Part shown: positions 47,792 to 60,400 of the stretch, in pieces
Layout of the letters: every line of letters starts with the position of its first letter
Position numbering within the stretch: the stretch's first letter is position 1
The notes under the pieces: generated by a model
The model's database searches: none
The model's input: only the letters and a program-made list of their open reading frames with translations
Told to the model about the DNA's origin: nothing
Program-made: the position numbers and the translations under genes
Assembly: GCF_021155765.1 (NCBI RefSeq)
Contig: NC_060110.1
Span: forward strand, 7,811,501 to 7,875,500
DNA from: Diprion similis
Taxonomy: Eukaryota > Arthropoda > Insecta > Hymenoptera > Diprionidae
Reading direction: 5' to 3'
Length of the DNA: 64,000 nt

Positions 47792-50700
47792 ATGAAGAAG
47801 TCATTCAACCCTGTGGCGGATGCCAGAAACGACTGCCTCGACCAGACGAGGCGTCTTTACAGGTAACATATTTTCACAAAATCTTTTAATACTCTCCGAT
47901 TATGAAAGCAAAAGTATTTCGTCCCTATAATGATAATAACAATACGAGCTGACCTCTCGAGTACCGATAACGCAACGCGAAGCGTACCGATACACTAACG
48001 ACGTAGAGTGGTTCTCAACCTAACCTCAAAAAAACAAAAAATTCATTATTTACGGAACACGGGATTTCCGAGAATCCCCGTGCGTCTTGAGCGCCCCAAT
48101 TTGGATCCCGTTTCACAGGTATTATGATTGTGTAACCAACAGAGGGGTAACAGATATTGCCCAGAGGCTCGATGAGCAGAGGAGCCGGTCTTTGTCAGTT
48201 GTCGACATTTTTACACCGTCAGGAGAAACCCTCAGAGCCAAACTAAGAGATTACTGCGAGAGACTGATATTCAAAGACACCATTGGCCATGCTCGCAAGA
48301 TCGAGGAACTCTTGTGGCGGCGGGGCTTCTACGATGTCGTTGCCGCCGTTAAAAAACTGCGAAAGGTAGTGCACGCTCATTATTTGCACACCCCAATCAA
48401 ACTGGGTTGTTATTAATTGAAATTCCATCAACATTTTCAGGCTAACTCTTGGAATGAGACTGAAAAAGCATTTTTATCCACTCACCTGGCAGTGGGTGTG
48501 GGATTTTACCATCACTTGATTCTGAGGCTCCAGCTTGAATGCAACCTAGATTTGATGGGCGTTATAGACTTTGCCTATCCTCAGAATAAAGAAGTGTTAT
48601 CCAACGTAAGTTCCCAAGTTACGAGATACTAGTTATATCAATTGAAATATAATTGTCTTATAAATATCCATGCAAATATTCATCTCATTACAGCGAAAAC
48701 AAAAGTCTTTGCAAAGTAAAATGCATGCAGAGGAAGTAAGACAGTGTGCTATACGATTTATTCATCGTAGTTTAATATGTTTGGGAGATCTATCAAGGTA
48801 TAAACTAGACTTAGATCCATATTGGGACCCAAAAACTGCAACTAGATATTACAAGATGGCTATTCTGATAGATCCAAACATTGGAATGCCCCATAATCAA
48901 CTGGGAACTATGTCTGGAAACAAAAATTTTGGACTCGATGCTGTTTATTATTATATGAGATGGTAAGTTGCCATTGAATAAGGATATCTGTATTTCTAGC
49001 AAATTATGCGTCCAAATAATGTGTATCGACAAAAATTCATGAGCCTGTATTCAGAGATGAAAACGTTATGATTTGAAATTCGTAGTTTATTTACATCATA
49101 CTTTATTTAATCAAGTTTTCTTATGCACAGCATGTTATGCTCAGAATCATTTGAGGGTGCAGAGGGTAATCTGAAGAGAATGATTACAACCCATTCTTTC
49201 ACGGGCAAGGAAGAAGATCAACTCCATCGCTGCATCGCGCAACTTCTTTCTTTGTTACAACTTTGGAATTCCATCTCTCCAAACTCTGATAGCATAAATC
49301 AAGTCAGCCAAGTACGTATTGCAGAACAAACGCTCAGCAGCAGGGCTGAAATTTCTGAGATCATCTGTATAAAGTTGTACTCATTAATGAGAGCTAAACT
49401 ATCGAATAATCTATGCACTAAGTGTAGAATCGCTAGTCTTCAACCAATGTAAAAGCTACAAAACTAGGGAAACTGCACTCAGTGGGCATTTTTTTCGTGA
49501 GTTGAGTTCGCCATATAATAGCATTTTCACCTTTTGCTGACTGAGTGTGCACATAGTACATTTTCCCTAGAATTTTGCCTTTGCTGTTGGCTAAAAATTG
49601 GGAAAATTGTAGACAGCGCATACTGGATGCAGCTAATTGAAAACGTCATAAGTAATATATCTATGCTTTGCAGGAATTACTTACCGAAATTGAAAATTGT
49701 CTCACACTTGAAACAACTGAATCAGACAGCAAGAAGGAAGAAGAAAGCAGCATTCAATTGTACCTACAAAGTTTTGCTGAGGATGAACCTTACCATCTAA
49801 CCGATGAAATGATGTTCAAAATCGTGGTAATCTGTTTCATGACAATAATGAAACTCCAGAGTAAAGATTCGCCGGAAGTTCGCGGGGTAATCGCATTCAC
49901 TTTGGCTATTTTATCCCAATTGCTACAAACTACTATTGAGAGATTACAAGAGTCGGTGATCAATATCTCCCTGCTGAACGGAGAAGAATATGTGACAAGT
50001 AACCCCCAATTTGTAGGGGAAAATGGAAATGACGAATTAAAGAGTGACGATATTCAAGAGATAAACGGAATTAATATTGATAATAAACAGAGCGTACTAA
50101 ACTGCGATAATAACTTTCTCGATATTAATGATAATCGTAAACACTCGGATAATATTGAAGACATTGTTATTGGTGTTGATGATCTATTGAATGGAGCCAA
50201 AAAGTCGAAAGACAAATCAAAGAGTTTATTGACCAAGCTTAGACGTCCTCGAAGGCGCAAAAATAGTTCTGACTCTGATGCGAGTGACGCCGATGGTGCA
50301 ACAATAGGATCTTCCAGCGATGAACTGAACTCTGATATTTCCGAAACTGAGGAGGATGCTTTGAGCGAGGAAATTATTTTGTCAGATGACGCTGTCTCTG
50401 AAGATTTGAGTGATACCGAAGTTGATAAAGTAATAAACAAGGAACAAGATTCTGCCGTTGGAAATGAAACTAGTATTATAGACGAGGCAAACCCGACTTT
50501 GACTGAAATTAAAGAGAGTAAAAACACTGTGAAAGCCAGCATATCGTCAAACGGTGTTAACGAGACAGTTTTGAAAGATGACAGGGATTCCACGACAAAT
50601 TCTGGAAGTGCAATAACCGTAACAACGAACGTTGATTCAAGTAGTGCTTACGATGAAAGTAATGGCTCAAATAATACTGTCACCTATATAGCTCAGTTGA

Positions 50701-52079
50701 AGAAGCAGAGTCTGGGTGCTGCTGAAATAATAAATGTTTTAATGGGCGAAGGAATTTTGGCATCAATCAAAGTTTGCTTCGACTGGTTGATTGGTAACCC
50801 TGACATTGTGCAGTCATGCGCTAAAAGTTCAAGTACACTACTGAAAAGGATATCGACGTTATTGAATTTGATCAACATAAACGCGGATGCTTTGTTCAAA
50901 AACCCAGAGAACATCACACTATTCCAAAACCTCAATAGCCAAAATTTGATTAAATCTGTTGAAGTAGTACCGCTTCCCGAAGATATTGAGCTAAAAGGCC
51001 TTAAAGTTTTTGATAATACGCAGAAGATTCTTGACTGGGAATTCCTAAAGAAATTTAGAATGAATAAAAGAGAAGAAACGCTACTAAGGAGTATGAAATT
51101 GATTAAATTTGGTCATTTTCTATGTGCTATGGAGGAGTCTGGCATGTCATATGATGAAACTAGACAGCTCTTTGTTACCTCGGATGTCGATAATTCCACA
51201 GTATCAAATGTAGATAGCAAAAAAGAGAAGAAGGAATCTGAGGCAGATCATCCACAGGGAAAACTAATGAGGCATATGGGAAGACTGTGGTTGAAAGCCG
51301 AAGTTAGAGCATTAGAAACCCGTTTGCGGTCCAGATTAATGTCGCCATATCTTGTGCCTGACCACGAGGCTCTCTCGAAGCACATGCCAGCGCTGAAGCG
51401 TCTCGTTTATGCAAAGCGATTCATTGTTGTCATACCTTCCGTGGGTAAGAATATTACAAACAATTATCCAATGCACAATATGTCAATTAAGCTACTACTT
51501 TAAATAATTCTTAAAAATTGTCATCAAGATTCAAAACTTCCGTTTGTTAATTTTCAGTCGTTTCTGCCTTGGATGAGGTAAAGCGCACGAGCAGTCGAGC
51601 AAGGGAAGCAACTAGGTGGCTAGAAGCCCAATTGAGACGTGGTTCGAGATTTTTACGCGCTCAAAGACCGCACGAACGGCTTCCAATCCCCCTAGTCAAA
51701 GGACCCAGACCAAAGGACAAGGAGGCATGGCTCTACTTTCAAATAATCGAATGCTGTCACTATCTGACAAACCAGACGAAAGTCAGTCTTACGAGCGAAG
51801 GAGAAGCCCCTGTTGTTACGCTACTGACTGGATGCAGCGCGGATGAACAAAAAACGGCAAATTTCAGTCCAGTTGGTCTTGCCAAAAGTGCAGGTAAGCA
51901 TTATGATTTCGGATTCGTGATCGGTGGAGATTATCAAATTTACGGAACATAGCGAATAGGGTCGAACAATGTTATCTTGTTAGTGAAACTTGGATTATTT
52001 TTTGTTTGCAGGAGTTAACCTGGAACATATAGAATCGTTTCACACGAAATGGAAGGCGTCCAGTAAGAGTCACGGTTGA
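47792..52079 (+). CDS. Smg5: Nonsense-mediated mRNA decay factor SMG5
   Basis: Eight exons close in one frame (1035 aa; human SMG5 is 1016): 47792-47862, 48119-48365, 48441-48605, 48694-48962, 49131-49311, 49674-51444, 51558-51893 and 52012-52079. Residues about 1-310 form the 14-3-3-like/TPR region (DYCERLIFKDTIGHARKIEE, then STHLAVGVGFYHHLILRLQ, PNIGMPHNQLGTM). The large exon 6 encodes helical hairpins and an acidic/Ser-rich linker with a basic patch (LRRPRRRKNSSDSDASDADG, near 495-515). The C-terminal PIN-like domain begins about residue 865 (SPYLVPDHEAL, RFIVVIPSV). Only the first acidic position (Asp 874) of the usual PIN catalytic set is visible, as expected for SMG5, which lacks SMG6-type nuclease activity. 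SMG5 with SMG7 binds phosphorylated UPF1 and promotes its dephosphorylation and mRNA decay. Confidence 0.96.
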
Positions 52080-52382
52080 AGGCGAAAGGCCGATGAGAGA
52101 ACAGCGTCTGCAATTCTCGTATATCACAACGATAACCGTGGGATTCATCCGCCAGTAATAGAACCGCGCATTAAAGGGCGAACGTTTCGGCGAGTGCGAG
52201 TGGGGTTGGAAACCCGCAACGAATATCATAACACTAAATTTGAAACAATGCGGATAACTTAATGTTTCTGCATTGTATATTTCTAAATTAAAAAAAAACC
52301 GTCATATATTATTTTTCCCTTAATTAATCGCATTCTCCTAAGTTACATTATAGAAATTGTATTTTCTATGTCCATATTTCCG

Positions 52383-52388
52383 AATAAA
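52383..52388 (+). terminator. Candidate polyadenylation signal of SMG5
   Basis: AATAAA in CGAATAAAAATAAATTC, about 305 nt after the stop codon and before the first fold-back element. Confidence 0.6.
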
Positions 52389-52461
52389 AATAAATTCATA
52401 TTAGTAATATCACATAGTTACATTTTGTAGAATGTGGGACATTCGAACGCATCGCAAGTTT

Positions 52462-52943
52462 GAGGTGCTTATAAAGACGCGTTGTACACTTCCAAAACAC
52501 GGGGATGCAAAACTCCTATACCGCTCAAGCGATTAAAGTGGAACTTGGGCAGTTAATGCCTTATTTGGGAAAAAAGTGGAGCGTCTTTTTACTTTTTCAA
52601 AATTTGGAAAAAAATTCTACATTTTCCCATTTCAGCTGCCATTTCGTCATTTCACCATCAAATCTCTTGGGACAGGGCTTAAAATGTGTGTTTTATCACC
52701 GCCGAGCGGCATCATACCGGGTAGTTCGATACATTCAGTGCAACTGTAAAAATTTGGCCAATTTCTGTGGGTGGTAACCAATCTGTAAAATTTTTTTCCA
52801 AATTTTGAAAAAGCAAAAAGACGCTCCACTTTTTGCCAAAATAAGGCATTAACTGCCCAAGTTTCACTTTGATCGCTTGAGCGGTATAGGAGTTGTGCAT
52901 CCCCGCGTTTTCGAGGTGTACAACGCGTCTTTATAGCACCTTA
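52462..52943. repeat. Fold-back (long inverted repeat) element 1
   Basis: Arms at about 52462-52620 and 52783-52943 are near reverse complements over roughly 160 bp, with about 160 bp between. Shared blocks include ATAAAGACGCGTTGTACAC, CTCCTATACCGCTCAAGCGA, CTTGGGCAGTTAATGCCTTA and AAGTGGAGCGTCTTTTT. Open frames on both strands are simply the same arm read twice. No transposase is present, so it is probably a non-autonomous MITE or fold-back element. Target-site duplication not identified. Confidence 0.85.
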
Positions 52944-53348
52944 AGTGTGGGAAATCCCCATTCGTAACCATATTTGGAAGCATGGAAAAGGTTACTTTAT
53001 TTACGTTTTTCATTTGTTGCTGACTGTTGACACGAAAAATTAATATTTTGTACAATTTTAGTAGCCATTGTTTATAAGTCGTGTGAAATCAAAGTACTGA
53101 ATAAGCATAAAAGATATTTACACGTTATTGGACGAATGAGTAGTTTACTGAAACCAAATAACTGAATAAAATCAACTTATGCATCTGGTTCAACGTTAAA
53201 ATTTGCGATGATCATACATTCAAGTTTTACGAAAAGTGGACATTTTGCATACCAGTTTAGCTTTAAAAAAAAACTCAAAATTGAGAGTAAAATCGTTCGA
53301 TTGGTAAATCAGTTTACTGAAGCTCTCGTTTATGTCTTCGATTATTTA

Positions 53349-54374
53349 TTCAGTTCTCAATTTTTTTTTCAAATTCTATTAGCTCACAAGAAGACTGAAT
53401 TTTTTCAGATTTTTGAAATGAAACGGTTTTGAGTTATGATTTTTTTCAAATCGCTTTTTTTGCAAAATGACATTTCTCAAGAGGACGTAGCGCAAAAGCG
53501 TGAGGTCTGAAAATAAAATTTCATCAAAATAAGTTCCTCAGTTCGATTCAAAGTTTCATGAAAAAAATCCTGAATAAATCTACAACTTCCCCAAAGGTGA
53601 TTTTTTCTTCCCATGGTAAAAAGATTGATTTTTCGTCAAGTATGTCATGATTAATTTCGCCCGAATTTTTTTTATAAAAAGGTGCATTCATTACAAACAT
53701 TTCAGGACCCAAAGCATTATTCCCCGACTTTTTGTTGAAGACGCTGACTGAAGAATTGAAGAATTAAAACGATTTGGAACTAAGAAAATCCTGCCCTCCC
53801 ACCAAAGCATCTCTAGTGCAAAAACCAAGTACATTAAAAATGTGGTTAGTACCCTCAAAAATATCTTTGACCAAAAATGTTTGCACATAATCACCTCGTA
53901 CGAAAAAAAGATTCAAATCACATACTACTACCAAGTACATATCTGTTAATTCTCTGGGGGAGTTCTTGGTTTGAAATCGTTTTAACTTTTCAATTCTTCA
54001 GTCAATGTCTTCAACGAAGAGTCGGGGAATAATGTTTTGGGTCCTGAAATGTTTGTAATGAATGCATCTTTTTATCAAAAAAATTCGGGCGAAATTAGTC
54101 ATGATATACTTGATGAAAAATCTATTTTTTACTATAGAACGAAAAACATCACCATTGGGGAGGTTGTAGATTTGTTCACCATTTTTATCCTGAAAGTTCG
54201 AATCGAACTGAGGAACTTATTTTCATGAAATTCTGTTCTCAGACCTCACGTTTTTGCGCTACGTGCTCTTGAAAAAGGTCACTTAAGAAAAAAGCGATTT
54301 GAAAAAAATCATAATACGAAACCGTTTGATTCGAAAAATCTTAAAGAATTTCTAAGAAAACTTGAGAACTGAAT
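53349..54374. repeat. Fold-back (long inverted repeat) element 2, about 1 kb
   Basis: Arms at about 53349-53790 and 53958-54374, roughly 420 bp each, are imperfect reverse complements around a spacer of about 165 bp. Matching blocks include TTCAGTTCTCAA at the outer end, GATTTTTTTCAAATCGCTTT, ATAAGTTCCTCAGTTCGATT, AATTTCGCCCGAATTTTTTT, ATTACAAACATTTCAGGACC and GACTGAAGAATTGAA at the inner end. There is no coding capacity. It begins about 400 bp right of element 1 and ends about 290 bp before the ubiquilin start codon. Confidence 0.88.
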
Positions 54375-54667
54375 ACGAACATATGAGGTCAATAGTGGGT
54401 CCAGTTCAGCTGGAATGCCCCATATATATCAGTGCTCAATTGGGAAGAATGGTGTCGGTGAAGTGAACGCGTCCAGAGAAACACGGAGTATGTAGATTGG
54501 AGGAAAGGTGTTGAATCTAGGGAGTTTTCGGAACGCCTGAAAGAATGTACCAGATCAACGAGCGAAGCGCCTGTCCAAAGGCTGCGGCGGAGTTCTAACT
54601 CAGTCCTTTTTCCCTACGTGCGAAAATCGAAAGCATCCCAAAGTAACGAGTCATCTACCACTCAAAG

Positions 54668-57600
54668 ATGGCAGAAAGCCAGGAGAGTCAGAAGAAAATT
54701 ACAATTAATATTAAAACGCCAAAGGAGAAACAGAGCGTGGAAATAGAAGAAAATGCATCAATCAAAGACGTAAGTGTTGGTCACGTGCAGCGTAGCCTGC
54801 GAACCCCGTGACCGTTGCCCGACTAGTTCAATCGCACGATGATTTTCCTTCACTAATTCATAATATATCTTCCCGAACGATGGTGATACGTAGTTCAAAG
54901 ATGCGGTTTCCAAGAAATTCAATGCCCAGCCCGATCAGATCTGCCTTATATTCGCCGGGAAAATCATGAAGGACCACGAGACACTCGCCACACACAACGT
55001 CAAAGATGGTTTGACCGTCCACTTGGTCATCAAGGCTCCTCGGGCGCCCGCCACCCAGACGGAAGCTCCGCCACCCCGGCCCCCCGGTAAGCAACTCGCG
55101 TGCGTCGCTGTCAATCAAGAGTAGAGATCAACTCAGGGCGTGGAATCCATCGAGGTCCATATGCCCAATTTATCCTCATTATTTATTCCTGGTTGACAAC
55201 CCTGTCACCCACGTCGCATGTGTCCTGTAAACTGCTAGTAATCTTGTGCTATGATTAATCAGCCAAAGACGTGTAGCTGTCAGCTGTTATTGCAAAATTG
55301 CAGCAATCCTTTCCACACCCACGAAGTTGATGTTCGCAAATAGAGATGCAGACCGATTCAGATTAAATCATCCTTTTACCTATTTTCAATTAAATTAAGC
55401 TTTCTTATCTAATAGAGATTGTCATAATGCAAATATTCATCAAATACGATGATACATGTATTTAAGTATGTTTCCTGAATAGCTGATGAAACACCACCAG
55501 TTTTATAACTTGATATCTTCTTATTCCTTTCACTATAATTTCCAATTCATTTTCTTTTTCGGCCGTTTCCATGTTTCTAGTTTCTATTTACATAGTCCTC
55601 TCTCATGTACCAAAAGCTTGTGCCAATGTAATTTTTATAGGTGATATTGTTTCTGCTTTCCAGCCGACGTTAACGCCAGCCCCTTTGGCCTAGGAGGTTT
55701 GGGAGGACTTCCTGGTCTTGAAAGCCTTGGATTGGGCTCGGGCAATTTTATGGAATTGCAGCAACGCATGCAGCGTGAATTGTTATCCAGTCCTGATATG
55801 ATGCGGCAAGTGCTTGACAATCCATTAGTGCAAAGCTTGATGAATGATCCAGAGAACATGCGGAACTTGGTCACGTCTAATCCGCAAATGCAGGAATTAA
55901 TGCAACGCAATCCAGAGATAAGCCACATGCTCAATAATCCGGAACTTTTAAGGTAAATTGCTCTTATGGTTTTATAAATTACTATGATTGACGACTGGTA
56001 AATGATGTTTTTAACTACTTTTTGGCCCTACTCTTTGTCAGTTGTGATTCACAATAAGGTTTTGTTAAATACTGTGCCAATCATAATTTTCGAGTCAATT
56101 TTAGAAAACTGTTGAGTATTCTGAAGTTTTAACATCATTTTATAATAGAAGCTTTAGCTACAGTTGTAATAACCAATTATGGCTATAAGTTTTTTTTAAA
56201 TTACATGTGTTTTTGTTTCATACTATATGAAAATGATTTTGAGTGACACTTTAATAATTTCTGAACATAATCGTTTCTAATCAAATGATATGTAGACAAT
56301 TGTTAGTATTGAATATCATTGCAGATGCATATGAATCGTGTTGTGACTTTTTACATACAGTACAAGACATTGGTTTCCTTTTACTTTTCTAAGATAATTT
56401 GTGATCTACCAGCTTTGTACCTGTATCATATTTTTCAGACAAACCATGGAATTGGCGCGAAATCCGTCAATGCTTCAGGAGCTGATGCGCTCTCACGATC
56501 GAGCCCTCTCCAACCTGGAAAGTATCCCCGGTGGTTACAGTGCGTTACGACGAATGTACAGAGACATTCAAGAGCCCATGCTTGCTGCGGCAGCCAATGA
56601 ACGGAACCCGTTTGCGGCTCTAGTCGAATCCAGTCAACCTATTGATGCAGCAAATCCTCAGCAGGGGCAGGAGAATCGTGACCCTTTGCCAAACCCTTGG
56701 AGTCAAGGTCAAACACCACCAGCGGGCCAAGAACAGGGGCCAAATCCAAATCCCATGAGAGGAGGCATCTTGGGTTCACCTGGAATGCAGAGTTTGACCG
56801 CACAGATGATGGAGAATCCACAGTTGATGCAAAACATGTTGAACGCGCCATACACTCGTGCCATGCTCGATGCAATGAGTGCAGATCCCGCCATGGCCTC
56901 CAGAATGATATCGACGAATCCACTGCTTCGAAGGAATCCTCAAATGCAGGAACAGATGCGGGCCATGATGCCAGCCTTTTTACGACAGATGCAAAACCCT
57001 CACATTCAGAGTGTTGTTGGTAATCCAGAAGCCCTCGCTGCTATTCGACAAATACAACAGGGCATGGAACAACTTCGCACTGTCGCACCTGAACTTGTTG
57101 GCAAGTGAGTGTCTCATCTATACAGGGTTGCTGTAATCGTAAGCTGTTTCTAACCTTGAAAGTGTCAAAGCATTGCATTCTCAAAACTATAATTTATGAT
57201 ATCCTTCAGTTATAACGATTGTCTAATTTTTCATCTAAAGACGTGAAATTTATTGTTAATTGTCCTCACAGTATAGGTCTAAGTGTTCCACCGGTACCCA
57301 CCACTCCCACGTCTGGTGCCACAGAACAGACCCCGGCTACAGGTCCGCAAACGGATGCCAATCAACAGGATGCAGCATTTTCCCAATTCTTGGCTCATAT
57401 GGTAACTATGCATGTATATGTTTACCCAGTGTACAAAATCTATTCAGTCCGTTATGTATAATCTAGTAAATCAACCATGTATAAGAACCTATACAAACAT
57501 GTTACATGATTTGTACGTCTCGCAAAAGCATTGATTTTATTCAGTTAGGTTATACAGTATGGAAATTAAATCAGCTCGTTCCCAATGACGTATGAATAAA

Positions 57601-58017
57601 TTATAGAGGTAGTTAATCAAATCCTAACAACCAACTGTGATATCATTCAAACAGGTATCGTCAATGGCGCTACACCAAGGTGCGGATGGAGTTGGTGGTG
57701 GTCAGCAGCTGCCACCTCCTGAAGAACGGTATAGAGCACAGCTCGAGCAGCTTACTGCAATGGGTTTTGTGAACAGGGACGCGAACCTTCAAGGTAATTC
57801 ACCCGACAGAGAATACGTACTTACAGTTTCAAATCAGATTTGACCATGTGTAAATTGGATGATCGAAAAAAAGAGTAGATTATTCGGATGTCATTGCAGC
57901 GTTATTGAATCAAGTTTAAATGTTAATTATTTGATTTCAGCGCTAATCGCAACATTTGGAGACATAAACGCAGCTGTTGAGAGACTATTGGCAAACGGAC
58001 AACTGTCCATGAGCTAA
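54668..58017 (+). CDS. Ubqn: Ubiquilin (UBL-STI1-UBA proteasome shuttle)
   Basis: Seven exons close in one frame (531 aa): 54668-54769, 54894-55086, 55664-55952, 56439-57104, 57272-57401, 57655-57793 and 57941-58017. The ubiquitin-like domain spans about 10-82 ([42 protein letters not shown]). Met-rich STI1 repeats follow ([40 protein letters not shown], then [20 protein letters not shown] and a second set, [20 protein letters not shown]). The C-terminal UBA domain, about 483-527, has the MGF loop at 496-498 and [12 protein letters not shown]. Ubiquilins carry ubiquitylated and misfolded clients, including membrane proteins, to the proteasome. A Gln/Pro-rich linker ([14 protein letters not shown]) lies between the STI1 sets. 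The 5' end is near fold-back element 2. Confidence 0.97.
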
Positions 58018-60400
58018 CCACCAATCTGTAACCTGAATATTTTCATTATGATACCTAGTTTACCCTCTTTACATCTGTTTGATCAGATGAGGCGGCAGAC
58101 ACCCGGCAATTTCGACAAGAAAAATTATGAACCCTCAGTCCTGGCTTTTAGCAGGATAATACACGCTCTAATGACTCGTTCGATGTGCATTTTTATTATT
58201 TTAATGTCGGATCGGTGCCCGTTCGATGTGGCTTACCAAATCTGGCCATTTCGAACAAGTTCCGCGCGACGACAACGATATTAGGTTTCGATCGGTCCTT
58301 GTCGTCTCATATTCTCGTCCGTGTATTATTTGATGTGCTATAAAAGCTATATAATTGTAACAATATATTTTTTCAGTGCAAAATTATTTACAATGATTTA
58401 GAAATATTATATTATATATTATTACAATAATTATTATAATAATATGAGCTGTTCGATTTGTCTAATTGTAGCATATGAAAAGCATTAGGCATTGTGTTTT
58501 CTCAATTACAAATTCATAGATTTGTAGCAAAGTCATTGTTGGATGAAGATATAAGGAACCTATGTAATAGGTCTGAAAATAGACAACACATGTTCACATT
58601 GAAAAAGCCGTTTTCAAATTATTCCGCATTGTATGAAAAGTGCATACATTCAAGTGAAACCTAATTATCAGCTAGTTTTTAAGTCGAAAAGGTGAAAGTT
58701 ATAAATTATCATTATCAAAAGGAAAAAAACCAAAAAAGACGAAAAATATGATCATTTTACCTCCCATGATTGACATATTACTACTGAATGAATATGCGTA
58801 CACATTTATCGTATAGGTGTTTATTAGTCTGGCTCACTCAAGTGAGACATTCTGTAAAAGCTATTATATATGAAATAAAAATGTGGTTGATTAATAATAA
58901 TAATAATGATAATAGTAATCATATAATATTGATAGTAATAATCGAATTGATAAATTATTTAATCTAACAAACTCTAATCCAATTTTCCCTCCTCAACTCT
59001 GCAATAAAGAGGGACAGCCTTTCATTACCAATGAAGGTGCAAACTAAACGAAATGACCAAGTCAACATTTTATGGATCTCTGATAAAAACATTGCAAATA
59101 ACTGATTTTTCCCGAACATGAATAGTTTCAATACGAAACCGTACAAATTACGAATCGATAAATTTGATTTACTTCATTGACATAAAACTGCCAGTTATAT
59201 CCTTGTGAAATACCAAAGCTAACGAATATTTTTTTTCCTTATCTGTTTGTGCGTTATTGATATAGAATTATCTAAGATAGTTATTCTTTTTTTTTCAGCT
59301 CAAACTTCTGTTTATTTTCATCTCATTTTGACATTTATTGTGCATTTCAGCATGGATGTGGTACGAATAGCACTTTTCAAGTCTCGTATAAAAATTTTGC
59401 ATTAGTCTCTGGAATTATACTCTTCGAGATTTCCGTTACAGGATTTAGTTCTACTTGACCGTTACGTTCTTACATAATCTAATTTCTTAATAGAATTAGC
59501 GGGATAAAGCTTTTTTGCAGCGAGGTTCGAACGCGACTCAGGATTTATAATTTGGAGTCTAGAAACTTAGAAAATTGATAATTTTCGATGTCGACGGAAT
59601 GAAAGCGTCAACAACATGAATAGAATTTTTTTGTAGTACCATTGAAAAGCCTATAAATTATTAATGGTTATTAAAATTTTGGATACTACGGCTGTATTTC
59701 TAACCGCGAGTTACAGAAGCTTAATTTCCATCTGATTCAGTACAACCGGTGTTTTGAGCTCGTTTATTATGCAAAACTGATTTTTCCAACAGACTGTAAT
59801 ATGTATGTACGTTCGTAAACGAACACGCCAATACCGAAGCATGTCCCATGCTCAAAATGAATGTATGTGATATTCTTTTTCGGGCGACTTTTTGGTCGAC
59901 GACTGCAAATCCATCGGAAAATCACTACTTTTAGAATCATACTTACAATTACCAAGGTAATCTAAATACTGCCGTAGCAGAAACTATCTCATCTCATAGA
60001 GAAATCACTGCATCGTGATAAATGATGTAAGATCAGAACTGACTGTGTCTTGTTTTTCATTAACGTACAGAAAGTGAAGTCATTGAACTTGACTGATATA
60101 TAAGAAATAAATTAGCATCTAAGATCATTTGATTTGCTATTAATTATTAGTGTTTCAGTGTCTAACCCAATAATGTTGACAGAATAATATTAAGAATTTC
60201 TAATTACTTAAAACTCGAATAGATAGCCTGTGCTACTACTCGTCGAAAAATTCATTGGTTCATTATAAATGATTTCCATTTACTTGAACCAAGATCGTAG
60301 ATGTAAGCTTTGATTCGCTACTGAACACGAAACTAATGTTATTAATTAGATTCATCACTTCGCTTGGGTGAGAAGTTTGTTAATTTTTTTTTTTTTTTCG
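58018..60400. other. Ubiquilin 3' flank and intergenic DNA
   Basis: The ubiquilin 3' UTR probably extends several hundred bases; AATAAA occurs at 58874-58879 and AT-rich alternatives before it. (TAA/ATT)n-like sequence lies at about 58893-58960. I see nothing coding in the remainder. Confidence 0.5.

Noticed and set aside
50054-50593. A 179-codon minus-strand frame inside SMG5
   Set aside because: Antisense shadow of the acidic/Ser-rich linker in SMG5 exon 6.
52505-52900. Open frames on both strands encoding nearly the same peptide (NSYTAQAIKV-LGQLMPY)
   Set aside because: They are the two arms of an inverted repeat read in opposite directions, not two genes.
56319-57023. Long plus and minus frames overlapping ubiquilin exon 4
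   Set aside because: Alternative-frame shadows; the ubiquilin frame has clear STI1 repeats and splices in frame on both sides.
59515-59545. GGTTCGAAC resembling a tRNA T-loop
   Set aside because: No acceptor stem, anticodon arm or D-loop could be built around it.
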